Positions 1-6,496 of a DNA stretch of 32,020 nucleotides are shown piece after piece (within the stretch, counting starts at the first letter, position 1; the number at the start of each line of letters is the position of its first letter). The stretch spans positions 1 through 32,020 of the IMG/VR virus record IMGVR_UViG_3300002835_000687. The stretch is one strand, 5' to 3'. The stretch comes from a virus. The notes below the pieces were generated by a model that had not been told where the DNA came from, ran no database searches, and saw only the letters and a program-made list of their open reading frames with translations. Position numbers and translations under genes: made by a program.

Positions 1-668
1 TCGTTGATACAGAACTCTTCTGGAGTCTTACGCAGCCACTCGGCCAGCTTCTTAGTATTTATGACTTTCTGGCGTTCTCCAAGGGCAAAGGTATTGTCAG
101 CAGACAGAAAGTTTGGAATGCCGTCGCCGCGGTCGCCACGAATAATATGTTCCTTCACGTACAGGTGAGGATCCTGAGCCTCGACATACCGCTTGAGAAT
201 GGGAGAATACTGGATTACGTTGCTGTACTTCTGGAGTTGGACGAAATCTTTGTCAGAGGACAGAATAAGTACCTCTTCGTTCGGTGAGGTTCTGGCCGAC
301 AGGACAGCAATAATGTCGTCCGCTTCTGCACCCTCAACTTCCAGTACGCGATACGGAAAGTTTTCTTTCAGTTCGTTTCTAATCTTGCCGAGAGTATCAA
401 AGATGAGATTCCAATCGAACTCAGACTTTTCACGATCCTTCTTTCGATTGGACTTGTAGAACGGAAACACATCACGGCGCCAATACTTCTTGCTATCGCA
501 GCAGATAACGATATCGCCATACTTCTGCTTGAACTGACGAGCATATGACCGAAGAGAGTTTAGTACCATATGACGAATCAAATCTTCTTCCAATTTGACT
601 TTGGGATTTGAACCGATTTGTTGCATCAAATTAGAAATCAGGACCTGATTCAGGTCAATCAAAATCAC
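1..668 (-). CDS. rnh: RNase H / 5'-3' exonuclease (T4 Rnh type), 3' end cut off
   Basis: The minus-strand frame is open from a GTG at 668 to the window edge, giving 222 residues without a stop. The product matches the T4 RNase H/FEN family, which removes RNA primers and 5' flaps from lagging-strand fragments. Visible acidic motifs are ILIDLNQ at the N-terminus (first catalytic Asp), CCDSKKYWR around residue 60, GAEADDIIAVL near 115, and SSDKDFVQL near 140, in the order expected for the PIN/FEN fold, followed by RGDRGDGIPN, the helix-hairpin-helix entry. The GTG is chosen because the only nearby ATG in another frame meets an immediate stop and an AGG lies six bases upstream. It starts 10 bases after the stop of the 120-residue gene, so the two are probably co-transcribed. 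The C-terminus lies outside the window. Confidence 0.9.
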   Translation of the reverse strand, partial: MILIDLNQVLISNLMQQIGSNPKVKLEEDLIRHMVLNSLRSYARQFKQKYGDIVICCDSKKYWRRDVFPFYKSNRKKDREKSEFDWNLIFDTLGKIRNELKENFPYRVLEVEGAEADDIIAVLSARTSPNEEVLILSSDKDFVQLQKYSNVIQYSPILKRYVEAQDPHLYVKEHIIRGDRGDGIPNFLSADNTFALGERQKVINTKKLAEWLRKTPEEFCIN

Positions 669-678
669 ATTACACCTA

Positions 679-1041
679 TTAGTTGTCGTTAGTTTCTACT
701 TCTGCTTTTTCTAGGTATTCTTTATATTCTTTTTCGTTGGTAAAGATTTCCACATTGTCATCGACAAAGTTGTGGAGTGAATGCTTTAGACCCATGTTAC
801 GATATATAACACTTTTCAGAACGTCTGTCAAGAAAATAAAGTCTTTGCTCACACTTCCATCATCATCTTCAATTTCCACTCCATAGTTTTCCAGTTCAGC
901 AATAAGTCCAGTTGCAACCTCGCCAACAATTCCGTCAGCATACTTTTGCTTGCCCTTTTCCTTTTGCTTCTCTACCTCTTCCAGATTGACTGGAACTTCT
1001 CTGACGATCTTGTGTTCGGGAAACTTGAATACGTTTGTCAT
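679..1041 (-). CDS. Conserved T4-like phage hypothetical protein (120 aa)
   Basis: I do not know a function for this protein. It starts with MTNVFKFPEHK and is acidic, with a Lys/Glu-rich helix at about residues 20-35, then a compact region with GLIAELENYGVEIE, KDFIFLTDVLKSVIYR and GLKHSLHNF. This pattern looks familiar from small hypothetical proteins of T4-like phages, always uncharacterised. The ATG is preceded by AAGGATTATCAA, and the start overlaps the stop of the 376-residue gene by four bases (ATGA), so translation is probably coupled. An ATAAATA box lies 29 bases upstream. It sits between that gene and rnh. In T4 the rnh neighbours are dsbA and gene 33, but I see no similarity to either product. 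Confidence 0.8.
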   Translation of the reverse strand: MTNVFKFPEHKIVREVPVNLEEVEKQKEKGKQKYADGIVGEVATGLIAELENYGVEIEDDDGSVSKDFIFLTDVLKSVIYRNMGLKHSLHNFVDDNVEIFTNEKEYKEYLEKAEVETNDN

Positions 1042-2168
1042 TTGATAATCCTTAGAAGCACGACATCACTATTTATGCGACCGTTCGCTTCCTTCGACTT
1101 GCACTTGATTTCATCCATGAACTTGCGAAGAACGACCTTTCCACCATCAAGCAACTTGTTCACTTGTTCAGTCGGCTTTCGCAGTTTCTTCACAATGGAT
1201 GTTTTCTCATCATAGCCAGTTACGGTGCAACCCTTGATGCCCAACCCAGCAGGGCCCATAGCATTGTAAACAGCCATAGTTCGATATTTGGTATTGAACA
1301 CCCAAAGTTGATTGCATCCAATGATCTGCTTTGGATCGACTGAAACGACATTGTAGGTTTCATCCTTCTCTTTGTACTTGAGTTTGGCCACAAGAACAGA
1401 AGCAGGCTTTTCCTTCTTCTTGCGTGGCTTACGAATAGCCTTTGCGATGACTGAACGAGTTTCAGCCGCTGAGATGATAGACTTGATGAACTCAATATAA
1501 GCCTTGAGTTTCGGCTTAGTCCAGTGTGAATATCCTTCTTTCAGTTGTGCATCTTTGCCTTGCAGGGCATCGAATGCTTCTGAGTAAAGCGGCTTGTAAT
1601 AGTCCGCAATTCGTTGTGCAATCTGCGGCTTTACATCATTTTGAGAGAGCCAATCAGAGGCTTTGAATTGAGTGCCGTTACGATAGTAGTTGTCCAGATG
1701 GACTTCGATATCGGCAATCAATTCACTAGCCCGATTGGCCACTCGCTCCTGAATGGAGATTACTTGCTTGACTTCTTCTTTGGCGCTGCCTTCTTTGGCT
1801 TCCCCGTCTTCGAATTCGGCACGGGCGCTGGAGGAGGCAAGGGTTCGAATTTTGGCAATGTTTCGTTCTTCGATTCCTTCTGGGAGATTCCCGCCCAGTA
1901 GTAATATACGAGAACTCCAGCCACAAGTGCGGCAAGAATGAGGATTAATTCTGTTGGCATTTTTTATTAACTCCTTGTCTGATTTATAAAACTCTTTTAG
2001 ATATTCGATGACCCAAGCCTTAGCCTGGTCTGAGTCATAGAAATAGTTGTACCAATTGTATGCTTGAGCAAGTTGTGCGTTTGTGACTTCGCCACGCAAG
2101 TCTGGTTCTGATCCAAGATACTTTTCATCTGCAAACTTACCGCGAATCGCTTTCTGCTTCTTTGCCAT
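1038..2168 (-). CDS. Conserved T4-like phage protein of unknown function (376 aa)
   Basis: The reading frame is long and starts with ATG behind AGAGGA. The N-terminal part contains KGKFADEKYLG-type residues (actual start MAKKQKAIRGKF), then AYNWYNYFYDSDQAKAWV and a TCGWSSRILLLGG stretch, features I associate with a conserved but uncharacterised protein of T4-like phages. The C-terminal half (about residues 230-376) has a basic linker (KPRKKKEK) and a beta-rich region with VDPKQIIGCNQLWVFNTKYR. A nucleic-acid-related role would fit the position beside rnh, but that is only inference. Its first 31 bases overlap the end of the upstream gene. A second gene with its own strong ribosome binding site lies nested within codons 70-136 in another frame (see 1760-1960). 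Confidence 0.82.
   Translation of the reverse strand: MAKKQKAIRGKFADEKYLGSEPDLRGEVTNAQLAQAYNWYNYFYDSDQAKAWVIEYLKEFYKSDKELIKNANRINPHSCRTCGWSSRILLLGGNLPEGIEERNIAKIRTLASSSARAEFEDGEAKEGSAKEEVKQVISIQERVANRASELIADIEVHLDNYYRNGTQFKASDWLSQNDVKPQIAQRIADYYKPLYSEAFDALQGKDAQLKEGYSHWTKPKLKAYIEFIKSIISAAETRSVIAKAIRKPRKKKEKPASVLVAKLKYKEKDETYNVVSVDPKQIIGCNQLWVFNTKYRTMAVYNAMGPAGLGIKGCTVTGYDEKTSIVKKLRKPTEQVNKLLDGGKVVLRKFMDEIKCKSKEANGRINSDVVLLRIIK
1070..1076 (-). promoter_or_regulatory. Late-promoter-like box (ATAAATA)
   Basis: Minus strand GCATAAATAGTG, 29 bases before the ATG of the 120-residue gene and inside the gene before it. The same spacing is seen at 20621 and is close to that at 29522 and 27532. Confidence 0.4.
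1760..1960 (-). CDS. Nested small membrane protein, Pro/Lys-rich tail (66 aa)
   Basis: This gene is overprinted inside the 376-residue gene in a different frame on the same strand. An AAGGAG Shine-Dalgarno at 1971-1976 lies 10 bases before the ATG. The product has a short polar N-terminus (MPTE), one strongly hydrophobic segment at residues 5-24, a polar spacer, a proline stretch (PLPPPAPVP) and a lysine-rich end (KKAAPKKKSSK). By the positive-inside rule the basic tail should be cytoplasmic. There is no lipobox cysteine, so it is not an Rz1-type outer spanin, although nested membrane-protein genes are best known from spanins. A chance open frame is unlikely to combine a good ribosome site, a clean membrane segment and a low-complexity basic tail, but no homolog can be checked here. 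Confidence 0.6.
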   Translation of the reverse strand: MPTELILILAALVAGVLVYYYWAGISQKESKNETLPKFEPLPPPAPVPNSKTGKPKKAAPKKKSSK

Positions 2169-2460
2169 ACTTTTCCTCTAGCACTTTGAAATCGATATCC
2201 TTAAAGTCGGAAATCACACAAATTCCATACTCAAGATATTCATAATTGTAGCTGATCATCTCGGCATAGTCAAGTGCTAATTCAATATTGGTAAACATCT
2301 TGTTGGCATGGAAATAATCCCAAATCATTTCAGGATCGCCTTGCCATCGGAACGTTTCATCGGAAAAGCTTCCGTAGATATTATCAATTCCTTGATGATG
2401 TCCTACACGAAATTCTGGACCTCTTGTGTGTAGAATATAGATTCCATTATCAGATGACAC
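2137..2460 (-). CDS. Conserved phage hypothetical protein (107 aa)
   Basis: The function is unknown. The product starts with a compact beta motif (SSDNGIYILHT, GPEFRVGHHQGIDNIYG) and ends with EYLEYGICVISDF and an acidic/basic helix. Short proteins with a similar GIYIL...EYRV...AIDNIY layout are common in large phages. The start is a GTG at 2460, because GGAG lies seven bases upstream and no in-frame ATG is available early; it overlaps the end of the epimerase gene by 11 bases. The end overlaps the 376-residue gene by 31 bases, so the three genes form a tightly coupled run. Confidence 0.75.
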   Translation of the reverse strand: MSSDNGIYILHTRGPEFRVGHHQGIDNIYGSFSDETFRWQGDPEMIWDYFHANKMFTNIELALDYAEMISYNYEYLEYGICVISDFKDIDFKVLEEKYGKEAESDSR

Positions 2461-3313
2461 GAATCTTCTCCAACTTATACTGATCTAAACACATATCTTC
2501 CAATGTTTTTTCCAATGTTATTCTATCACTCAATTTATCAACGATACATGACACAGCATCACCTTCGCGTCTTGGCATCTTTGTAATCGGTATTGGATGT
2601 TGTGTCACATCTCTCATAGTATGTATAACATCCCACACTGAATATCCTTTCATGCTACCAAGACACTCATATGGTGTATTTGCTGGGCCCATATCGATGG
2701 CTCTAGCGATAGACTTGGCCACATCCACAACATGAACATAATCACGAATACACGTGCCATCGCGTGTGGGATAATCTGTGCCGTAGATGGGCAGAAATTC
2801 GCGCTTACCTGCTGCAACTTCGGCGGCAACACGAATAAGATGCGTAGCTTTACCCAACTGACGATAAAGACCATTCGTGCCACTCACATTGAAGAAGCGG
2901 AAGATTGTGTAGCCTTTGGCCTTTTCTTTGATGATATCTTCTGCACCGACTTTGCTTCGTGCATATGGACTTGCCATTTCCCACGACGAACTAGTGCCTG
3001 CAAATATAAAATGAGGAGTTTCTGTGCGCGTCAGAAGATTAAGAGTGCCTAAAGTATTGACGCGATAATACTCGGAGGGTTCTACTAGACTTTGAGAAAC
3101 AACAGAACGGCCTGCAAGATGAACAATGGCATCAAATTCGCCGCTGATTCCTCTCTTTGTTACATCCCAAGATAGGTATTCATCACAAACGATATTGTTC
3201 CATTCTCCACCAAAGCAATTGTCCCACGCAGAAACGTGATGTCCTCGCTCTTTCAATTCAAGACACACATGACTACCGATGTAGCCAGTTGCGCCAGTAA
3301 CCAATACCTTCAT
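2450..3313 (-). CDS. NAD-dependent sugar epimerase, UDP-glucose 4-epimerase (GalE) type
   Basis: This is a short-chain dehydrogenase/reductase of the extended type. The Rossmann motif GATGYIG is at residues 7-13, HLAGRS near 65, a serine cluster (SSS, 108-110) and the catalytic YxxxK as Y117 and K121. The region YGTDYPTRDGTCIRDYVHV is the GalE-family signature. GalE interconverts UDP-glucose and UDP-galactose (or the GlcNAc forms) in the cytoplasm, supplying sugars for surface glycans. At 287 residues it is about 50 shorter than typical GalE (about 330-340), mostly through shorter loops in the middle and C-terminal part, so exact substrate is uncertain. The start ATG overlaps the stop of the upstream 30-residue gene (TAATG). 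Sugar genes at the far right of the window may use the same nucleotide-sugar pool. Confidence 0.88.
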   Translation of the reverse strand: MKVLVTGATGYIGSHVCLELKERGHHVSAWDNCFGGEWNNIVCDEYLSWDVTKRGISGEFDAIVHLAGRSVVSQSLVEPSEYYRVNTLGTLNLLTRTETPHFIFAGTSSSWEMASPYARSKVGAEDIIKEKAKGYTIFRFFNVSGTNGLYRQLGKATHLIRVAAEVAAGKREFLPIYGTDYPTRDGTCIRDYVHVVDVAKSIARAIDMGPANTPYECLGSMKGYSVWDVIHTMRDVTQHPIPITKMPRREGDAVSCIVDKLSDRITLEKTLEDMCLDQYKLEKIRVI

Positions 3314-3405
3314 TACTTCTTCCTGTTCTTAGCAGCCTTCTTACGCTTACTAGAACCAATCTTACGACGACCCTTGCGTGGTCTATTCTTATGTGGATGT
3401 GGCAT
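3313..3405 (-). CDS. Very small, highly basic protein (30 aa)
   Basis: The 30-residue product begins MPHPHKNRPRKG and ends KKAAKNRKK; more than half the residues are Lys, Arg or His, with RRKIGSSKRKK in the centre. It is linked by TAATG to both neighbours, which supports it being a real gene even at this size. Small Arg/Lys-rich proteins of this kind occur in T4-like phages. Binding to nucleic acid is likely from charge alone, but the role is unknown. Confidence 0.65.
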   Translation of the reverse strand: MPHPHKNRPRKGRRKIGSSKRKKAAKNRKK

Positions 3406-3671
3406 TATACTCTATTCACTCCTATATATTCAATTGTATTGATTGAGTCGAGACGGAATGACCGCCAACCCGAATTATCTAGATCCCATACAGCCAGAAC
3501 TTCATCGTTTTCCGCGCGAGGCAAATGTCGTACAGCTGGCTCACTTTGCTTTGGAACAAAATCTTCCATCAGAGTGCAGTTCATTTCCCGTGTAGAACCG
3601 TCTGTCTTTGTAAAGATAACACGGGCCATACACTTTGTCAAGTTTTCTCTGAGTGTATTCTTGTCAATCAT
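3405..3671 (-). CDS. WYL_2 / DUF2693-like small protein (88 aa)
   Basis: The product matches the phage family once called DUF2693 (Pfam WYL_2): RVIFTKTDGSTREMNCTL, a variable loop, then VWDLDNSGWRSFRLDSI. The fold is expected to be a small SH3-like barrel related to ligand-sensing WYL domains; its role in phages is not established. I choose ATG at 3671 rather than the GTG two codons earlier because it forms an ATGA overlap with the stop of the secreted-protein gene. The stop forms TAATG with the following 30-residue gene. Confidence 0.8.
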   Translation of the reverse strand: MIDKNTLRENLTKCMARVIFTKTDGSTREMNCTLMEDFVPKQSEPAVRHLPRAENDEVLAVWDLDNSGWRSFRLDSINTIEYIGVNRV

Positions 3672-4063
3672 GGACACACCGTTGTTTGATAGGGAATGTA
3701 TCCCTTACCAGGAATATAGACCTGAGTCCACATCATTTGACACTCTGCACCTTCCATGTATGCGCCAGGCGGTGGAGCATATGCAGGAGGAACAGCATAT
3801 TCTGGACCAGATTCCAAAAGCAATCCGCCAACTACACCTGCGACTGAACCCCAAAGATAAGGATTCTCATACCAGTCGCCGTTGTCGTACTTGTAATTAT
3901 AGTTATAGTTCCAAGTGCCGCCGTGATGACGCTTGTGTGGTCGATGTGGCTTTACTGGTCTATGATGCTTGAATTGCTTCTGCTTTTCTCCTGAAAAGAC
4001 AGGAGTAGAAAGTAAAGTTGATGCAGCAAATGCTGCTGCTATAACTGTGATAAATGTTTTCAT
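3668..4063 (-). CDS. Secreted His/Tyr-rich protein with signal peptide (131 aa)
   Basis: The N-terminus MKTFITVIAAAFAASTLLS is a clear Sec signal peptide; cleavage is likely around residues 24-26 (VFSGE). The mature part begins with a His/Lys/Arg/Pro stretch (about residues 30-47), then an Asn/Tyr repeat (NYNYNYKYDNGDWY), a glycine-rich hydrophobic segment (WGSVAGVVGGLLL, residues 71-83), a Pro/Ala-rich linker and a C-terminal MMWTQVYIPGKGYIPYQTTVCP-like end with two cysteines. The layout resembles small periplasmic/surface proteins common in alphaproteobacterial chromosomes, so host origin is possible. It overlaps glutaredoxin and the WYL_2-like gene by ATGA junctions. A role in the envelope or in superinfection exclusion is only a guess. 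Confidence 0.75.
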   Translation of the reverse strand: MKTFITVIAAAFAASTLLSTPVFSGEKQKQFKHHRPVKPHRPHKRHHGGTWNYNYNYKYDNGDWYENPYLWGSVAGVVGGLLLESGPEYAVPPAYAPPPGAYMEGAECQMMWTQVYIPGKGYIPYQTTVCP

Positions 4064-4314
4064 CCTTGTAACCCCATTATTCCTGTGCTTTCGCAGTAAT
4101 CGGCAAAGTCTTCATATCCACCGATACGCTTACCACGAACAAAGATTTGCGGCAAAGTCAATGGCAGATTTTCAGGAACAAGTTCACGCAATTCTTCGCG
4201 GGTAAAATCTGTTCCAAGTTTATACTCTATATATTTCAGATGCAGCTTGTTCATTAGTTCTTTAGATTTGACACACCATGAACAATCATCTTTGGTATAA
4301 ATTTTAATTTCCAT
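4060..4314 (-). CDS. grx: Glutaredoxin
   Basis: This 84-residue glutaredoxin has the redox motif CSWC (C11, C14) after a beta strand MEIKIYTKDD, the cis-proline loop TLPQIFV near residue 53 and the glutathione-side GGYEDF motif near 64. The length is normal for the family. Glutaredoxins give reducing power to ribonucleotide reductase and other enzymes in the cytoplasm. T4-like phages often carry one beside nucleotide-metabolism genes; here the reductase NrdJ lies about 4 kb upstream. It is linked by TAATG to the upstream gene and by ATGA to the downstream one. Confidence 0.93.
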   Translation of the reverse strand: MEIKIYTKDDCSWCVKSKELMNKLHLKYIEYKLGTDFTREELRELVPENLPLTLPQIFVRGKRIGGYEDFADYCESTGIMGLQG

Positions 4315-4487
4315 TACTCAGACTCCCAGGAACGATAGTGAAAATATTTTCCACAACTATCTATCTCACTTTGTGGATAGCCATTTTGTACGAGCCAAGA
4401 GTTGACATCCTTGATATCATTAGGAAGAATCTTTGGAAATCCATATCGCCAACCGCCTGGCGGATCAATATAAGTTTTCTTTTTCAT
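4314..4487 (-). CDS. Small hypothetical protein (57 aa)
   Basis: The frame runs from an ATG that overlaps the previous stop (TAATG) to a stop that overlaps the glutaredoxin start (TAATG). The product begins MKKKTYIDPPGGWRYGF and ends HYRSWESE. It has several Trp/Tyr/Pro residues and no membrane segment. I recognise no family. The double TAATG coupling is the main support. Confidence 0.65.
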   Translation of the reverse strand: MKKKTYIDPPGGWRYGFPKILPNDIKDVNSWLVQNGYPQSEIDSCGKYFHYRSWESE

Positions 4488-4630
4488 TATACTTCTTCTT
4501 CTTTCATTACGATAGCATTATGTCCACCGATATTTTTGACCCAAAGTATAGCAGCACTTGAACTAGATGTAAAGACCTCAGATTCATACCAATAAGCACC
4601 AATGCTATAACGTACAGTAAACTTTTTCAT
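4487..4630 (-). CDS. Small hypothetical protein (47 aa)
   Basis: The product begins MKKFTVRYSIGAYWYES and ends HNAIVMKEEEV. A short beta pattern followed by a SSSSAAILWVKN helix suggests a small alpha/beta domain of the kind often seen in phage proteins that hold 'YEVEA..AEAAI'-like sequence. AGAGGAA lies six bases before the ATG. The stop overlaps the next start by TAATG. The function is unknown. Confidence 0.65.
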   Translation of the reverse strand: MKKFTVRYSIGAYWYESEVFTSSSSAAILWVKNIGGHNAIVMKEEEV

Positions 4631-4648
4631 TTCTATTCCTCTTTATGT

Positions 4649-5008
4649 TTACGCATGACCTGCAAATTGGCCATTGCCAGGATAAGCCAATACAGCATCC
4701 ATTATGTATTCTTGCACATCGCGGCCGCGATCATCCAAACGCCAGTGGTTACCACGGCGAAGCACCTCGACCAAAGAACGAGCATCATACTCTTCCGGAT
4801 CCCACTGACCTTCAAGCCCGTAGCAAGAGCAGTGAGAACCATACGCCCAGTAATAGCGATCACCCTGACGATAGATCACGTTGGCGTAACCTTCGTAAGA
4901 CGGAGTATTATACTCAGCATATATTACATCATCAGGCTCAGGCTCATTCATCTCAAACTCACGTTGAACGTCAGCCCAAGATCCAAACTGTTCACGATAA
5001 ACTTCCAT
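4649..5008 (-). CDS. Conserved phage hypothetical protein (119 aa)
   Basis: The product is acidic in the first half (MNEPEPDDVIYAEYN) and has a central aromatic/cysteine motif, YYWAYGSHCSCYGLEGQW, followed by DPEEYDARSLVEVLRRGNHW. The CSCYG...W pattern recurs in small phage proteins of unknown role; the two cysteines could bind a metal, but the spacing (C-S-C) is unusual for zinc. GGAG precedes the ATG by nine bases, and the start is directly adjacent to the stop of the 60-residue gene before it. Confidence 0.72.
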   Translation of the reverse strand: MEVYREQFGSWADVQREFEMNEPEPDDVIYAEYNTPSYEGYANVIYRQGDRYYWAYGSHCSCYGLEGQWDPEEYDARSLVEVLRRGNHWRLDDRGRDVQEYIMDAVLAYPGNGQFAGHA

Positions 5009-5191
5009 CTACTTCAACTCCATTTCCTGCAAGATATATTCACAAGTTATGACGCCTTCATCACAACCTAGAACTTCATTCATCTCAATAACTTGCAGTT
5101 TAGCTTCCTTTTCATCTTTGAAAGCACCAACAACATCAGACCAAGTTTCAATACCATCACGATAAAGTCGGTATATCAAATAAATATTCAT
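5009..5191 (-). CDS. Small hypothetical protein (60 aa)
   Basis: The product begins MNIYLIYRLYRDGIETWSD and has an acidic helix (AFKDEKEAKLQVIEMNEVLG). The layout beta strand, W, then 'DEKEAK' helix resembles the next gene (5188-5370), and both may belong to the same class of small phage alpha/beta proteins. It overlaps that gene by four bases (ATGA). No function is recognised. Confidence 0.65.
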   Translation of the reverse strand: MNIYLIYRLYRDGIETWSDVVGAFKDEKEAKLQVIEMNEVLGCDEGVITCEYILQEMELK

Positions 5192-5370
5192 TCTACAACC
5201 TCAATTCTATCTTCGGCCACCATGTACCAGTCAGGAGCGCGAAGGGCAGTATTCTCAGCATTGACCGCACGAATACGTTCCTTGGCAGCATTGTATGTAT
5301 CGTAGTCCTCATGCCAACGCTCTTGACCCCAGCCGCGTTCAGATTCCAAAAGAAAGATACGATACTTCAT
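5188..5370 (-). CDS. Small hypothetical protein (60 aa)
   Basis: The product begins MKYRIFLLESERGWGQERW, then DYDTYNAAKERIRAVNAEN, and ends WYMVAEDRIEVVE. It looks like a small alpha/beta domain with a single strand-helix-strand core. AGGA lies seven bases before the ATG. It has the same length and general layout as the downstream neighbour, so a local duplication is possible, but sequence identity is low by eye. Confidence 0.65.
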   Translation of the reverse strand: MKYRIFLLESERGWGQERWHEDYDTYNAAKERIRAVNAENTALRAPDWYMVAEDRIEVVE

Positions 5371-5382
5371 TTCCTGTCCTTT

Positions 5383-5745
5383 CTATATCTTACGTCCAAT
5401 TGTAGCAGGATCAGTACCTTCTGTCAAGTATTGAACCGCGCCCTTGTTATATGCTGGCGCAACTCGCGTCTTCTTACGCTCAATTTCCTTGATAGTAGCA
5501 GCAGATTCCTCACGGTCGCGCTTCCACTTGTAGTCATCAACAGACCGCTTGAAGCCATTGCCAACACTGTTTGAGAGGGGCGGCAATTTCTTGCGCGGCA
5601 ACGGCTCAGGCAGATTGATCGGCCGTTCTTTGCGTGAACCCTTTAGCACAGACGCGAAATAAGCCTTGCGGTCTTCGCGCAACCGCAGCGTCTTCTTGGA
5701 CGGTTTCTTACGACCAGATGAAGTCTTGGTATATACGAGTGCCAT
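5383..5745 (-). CDS. Basic conserved phage hypothetical protein (120 aa)
   Basis: The protein is rich in Lys/Arg from start to end (MALVYTKTSSGRKKPSKKTLR, RKERPINLPEPLPRKKLPPL) and ends with AYNKGAVQYLTEGTDPATIGRKI. The TDP.TIGRK end is a pattern I have seen at the C-terminus of uncharacterised phage proteins. No enzymatic motif is visible and nucleic-acid binding is likely from charge. The start overlaps the preceding stop by TAATG. Confidence 0.72.
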   Translation of the reverse strand: MALVYTKTSSGRKKPSKKTLRLREDRKAYFASVLKGSRKERPINLPEPLPRKKLPPLSNSVGNGFKRSVDDYKWKRDREESAATIKEIERKKTRVAPAYNKGAVQYLTEGTDPATIGRKI

Positions 5746-5894
5746 TAGTCATAGTCCTTCAACATTTCCTGATATGAACCAGGCACAAACATTATACACT
5801 CGGACGGTTCATAAAACAAGATGTAACCGCCAATCCAAGTAGTATTGATGTTCCAGTTTTTTTCGTGCCGATCATAGCGATACATGACCGCCAT
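5745..5894 (-). CDS. Small hypothetical protein (49 aa)
   Basis: This short gene fills the space between its neighbours exactly: its ATG at 5894 overlaps the stop of the upstream gene and its stop at 5745 overlaps the next start, both as TAATG. The product begins MAVMYRYDRHEKNWN, has a hydrophobic strand (TTWIGGYILFYEP) and ends SYQEMLKDYD. I recognise no family; the coupling is the main support. Confidence 0.65.
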   Translation of the reverse strand: MAVMYRYDRHEKNWNINTTWIGGYILFYEPSECIMFVPGSYQEMLKDYD

Positions 5895-6073
5895 TACACC
5901 CAACCTTCTGAATACTCTTCCTGCTTAGTCTTGTAATGCTCATGAAGACCCGCCAGAAAGGAATTGATATCTTCAAGCGGTATGTCCATAATACGCTTTT
6001 CGGCCGCGACTGTCAAGACATATTCTGCCACCAGAACAGGAATCTCGGCATAGGACTCATACGGCTTACGCAT
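5894..6073 (-). CDS. Small hypothetical protein (59 aa)
   Basis: The preferred start is ATG at 6073 (MRKPYESYAEIPVLVAEYV), which overlaps the end of the upstream gene by eight bases; the frame is open further upstream but those starts lie deeper within that gene. The product seems fully helical, with DIPLEDINSFLAGLHEHYK near the end. The function is unknown. Confidence 0.65.
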   Translation of the reverse strand: MRKPYESYAEIPVLVAEYVLTVAAEKRIMDIPLEDINSFLAGLHEHYKTKQEEYSEGWV

Positions 6074-6341
6074 CGGCTTCCTCTTCCTCATCTTCGTCAA
6101 CAAAATCGGAATCTTCGTTATAGTGATCGGCCAGTTCGATCCAGTTAACGCGATGCAAGAACATATTCATAACATCGGCCGCAAAACTGGAATCAGGAAT
6201 CTTGTCCATTTCCATCTCGACCACAAATGACTCAAGATCATCGCCGCGAAGTTTCTGTTCCGAAGCCATGTCGGAGAAAACATCGCCGTACCACATAACG
6301 ACATTCCAGGTTTCGTAGTTAGACCAACCATTGTAAGACAT
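6066..6341 (-). CDS. Conserved phage protein with YNGWxNYETW N-terminus (91 aa)
   Basis: The start SYNGWSNYETWNVVMWYGD is a distinctive signature found in many small phage and plasmid proteins of unknown function (DUF7249-like). The rest is acidic and helical and ends in a run of Glu/Asp (DEDEEEEADA). The start is set at 6341, where it overlaps the preceding stop (TAATG). Despite wide conservation no activity is known to me. Confidence 0.8.
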   Translation of the reverse strand: MSYNGWSNYETWNVVMWYGDVFSDMASEQKLRGDDLESFVVEMEMDKIPDSSFAADVMNMFLHRVNWIELADHYNEDSDFVDEDEEEEADA

Positions 6342-6496
6342 TATCGCTTTCCCCATGAGATAGACACGACAGAAAAAAGAAGCATTTCGTGCTTCATGGC
6401 CTTAGCGATAGCTTCGACCATGGACTTGGTTTGATATTCGCGGCGAATAACTCGGCCGTCATCAAACTCGATTTGGTAATAGTAGTTAGGACGCAT
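6341..6496 (-). CDS. Small hypothetical protein (51 aa)
   Basis: The product begins MRPNYYYQIEFDDGRVIRR and ends VVSISWGKR, with a helix KSMVEAIAKAMKHEM between the two strands. The strand-helix-strand plan is similar to other small proteins of this operon. The ATG at 6496 is chosen because it overlaps the stop before it (TAATG). The function is unknown. Confidence 0.65.
   Translation of the reverse strand: MRPNYYYQIEFDDGRVIRREYQTKSMVEAIAKAMKHEMLLFSVVSISWGKR

Noticed and set aside
56-62. ATAAATA box inside rnh
   Set aside because: Same core as the late boxes but it is within coding sequence and the next start is outside the window, so its use cannot be judged.
1726-1935. A third open minus-strand frame (69 codons) across the overprinted region of the 376-residue gene
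   Set aside because: It has no ribosome site, and its Arg/Gln/Ser-rich product looks like an out-of-frame reading of the basic/Pro coding sequence.
3391-3972. A 193-codon plus-strand frame opposite the secreted-protein and WYL_2-like genes
   Set aside because: It is antisense to two coupled genes with good family or signal-peptide support and has no ribosome site.
5009-5370. Possible duplicated gene pair of 60 residues each
   Set aside because: Length and layout are alike, but residue identity is low by eye, so I do not claim duplication.
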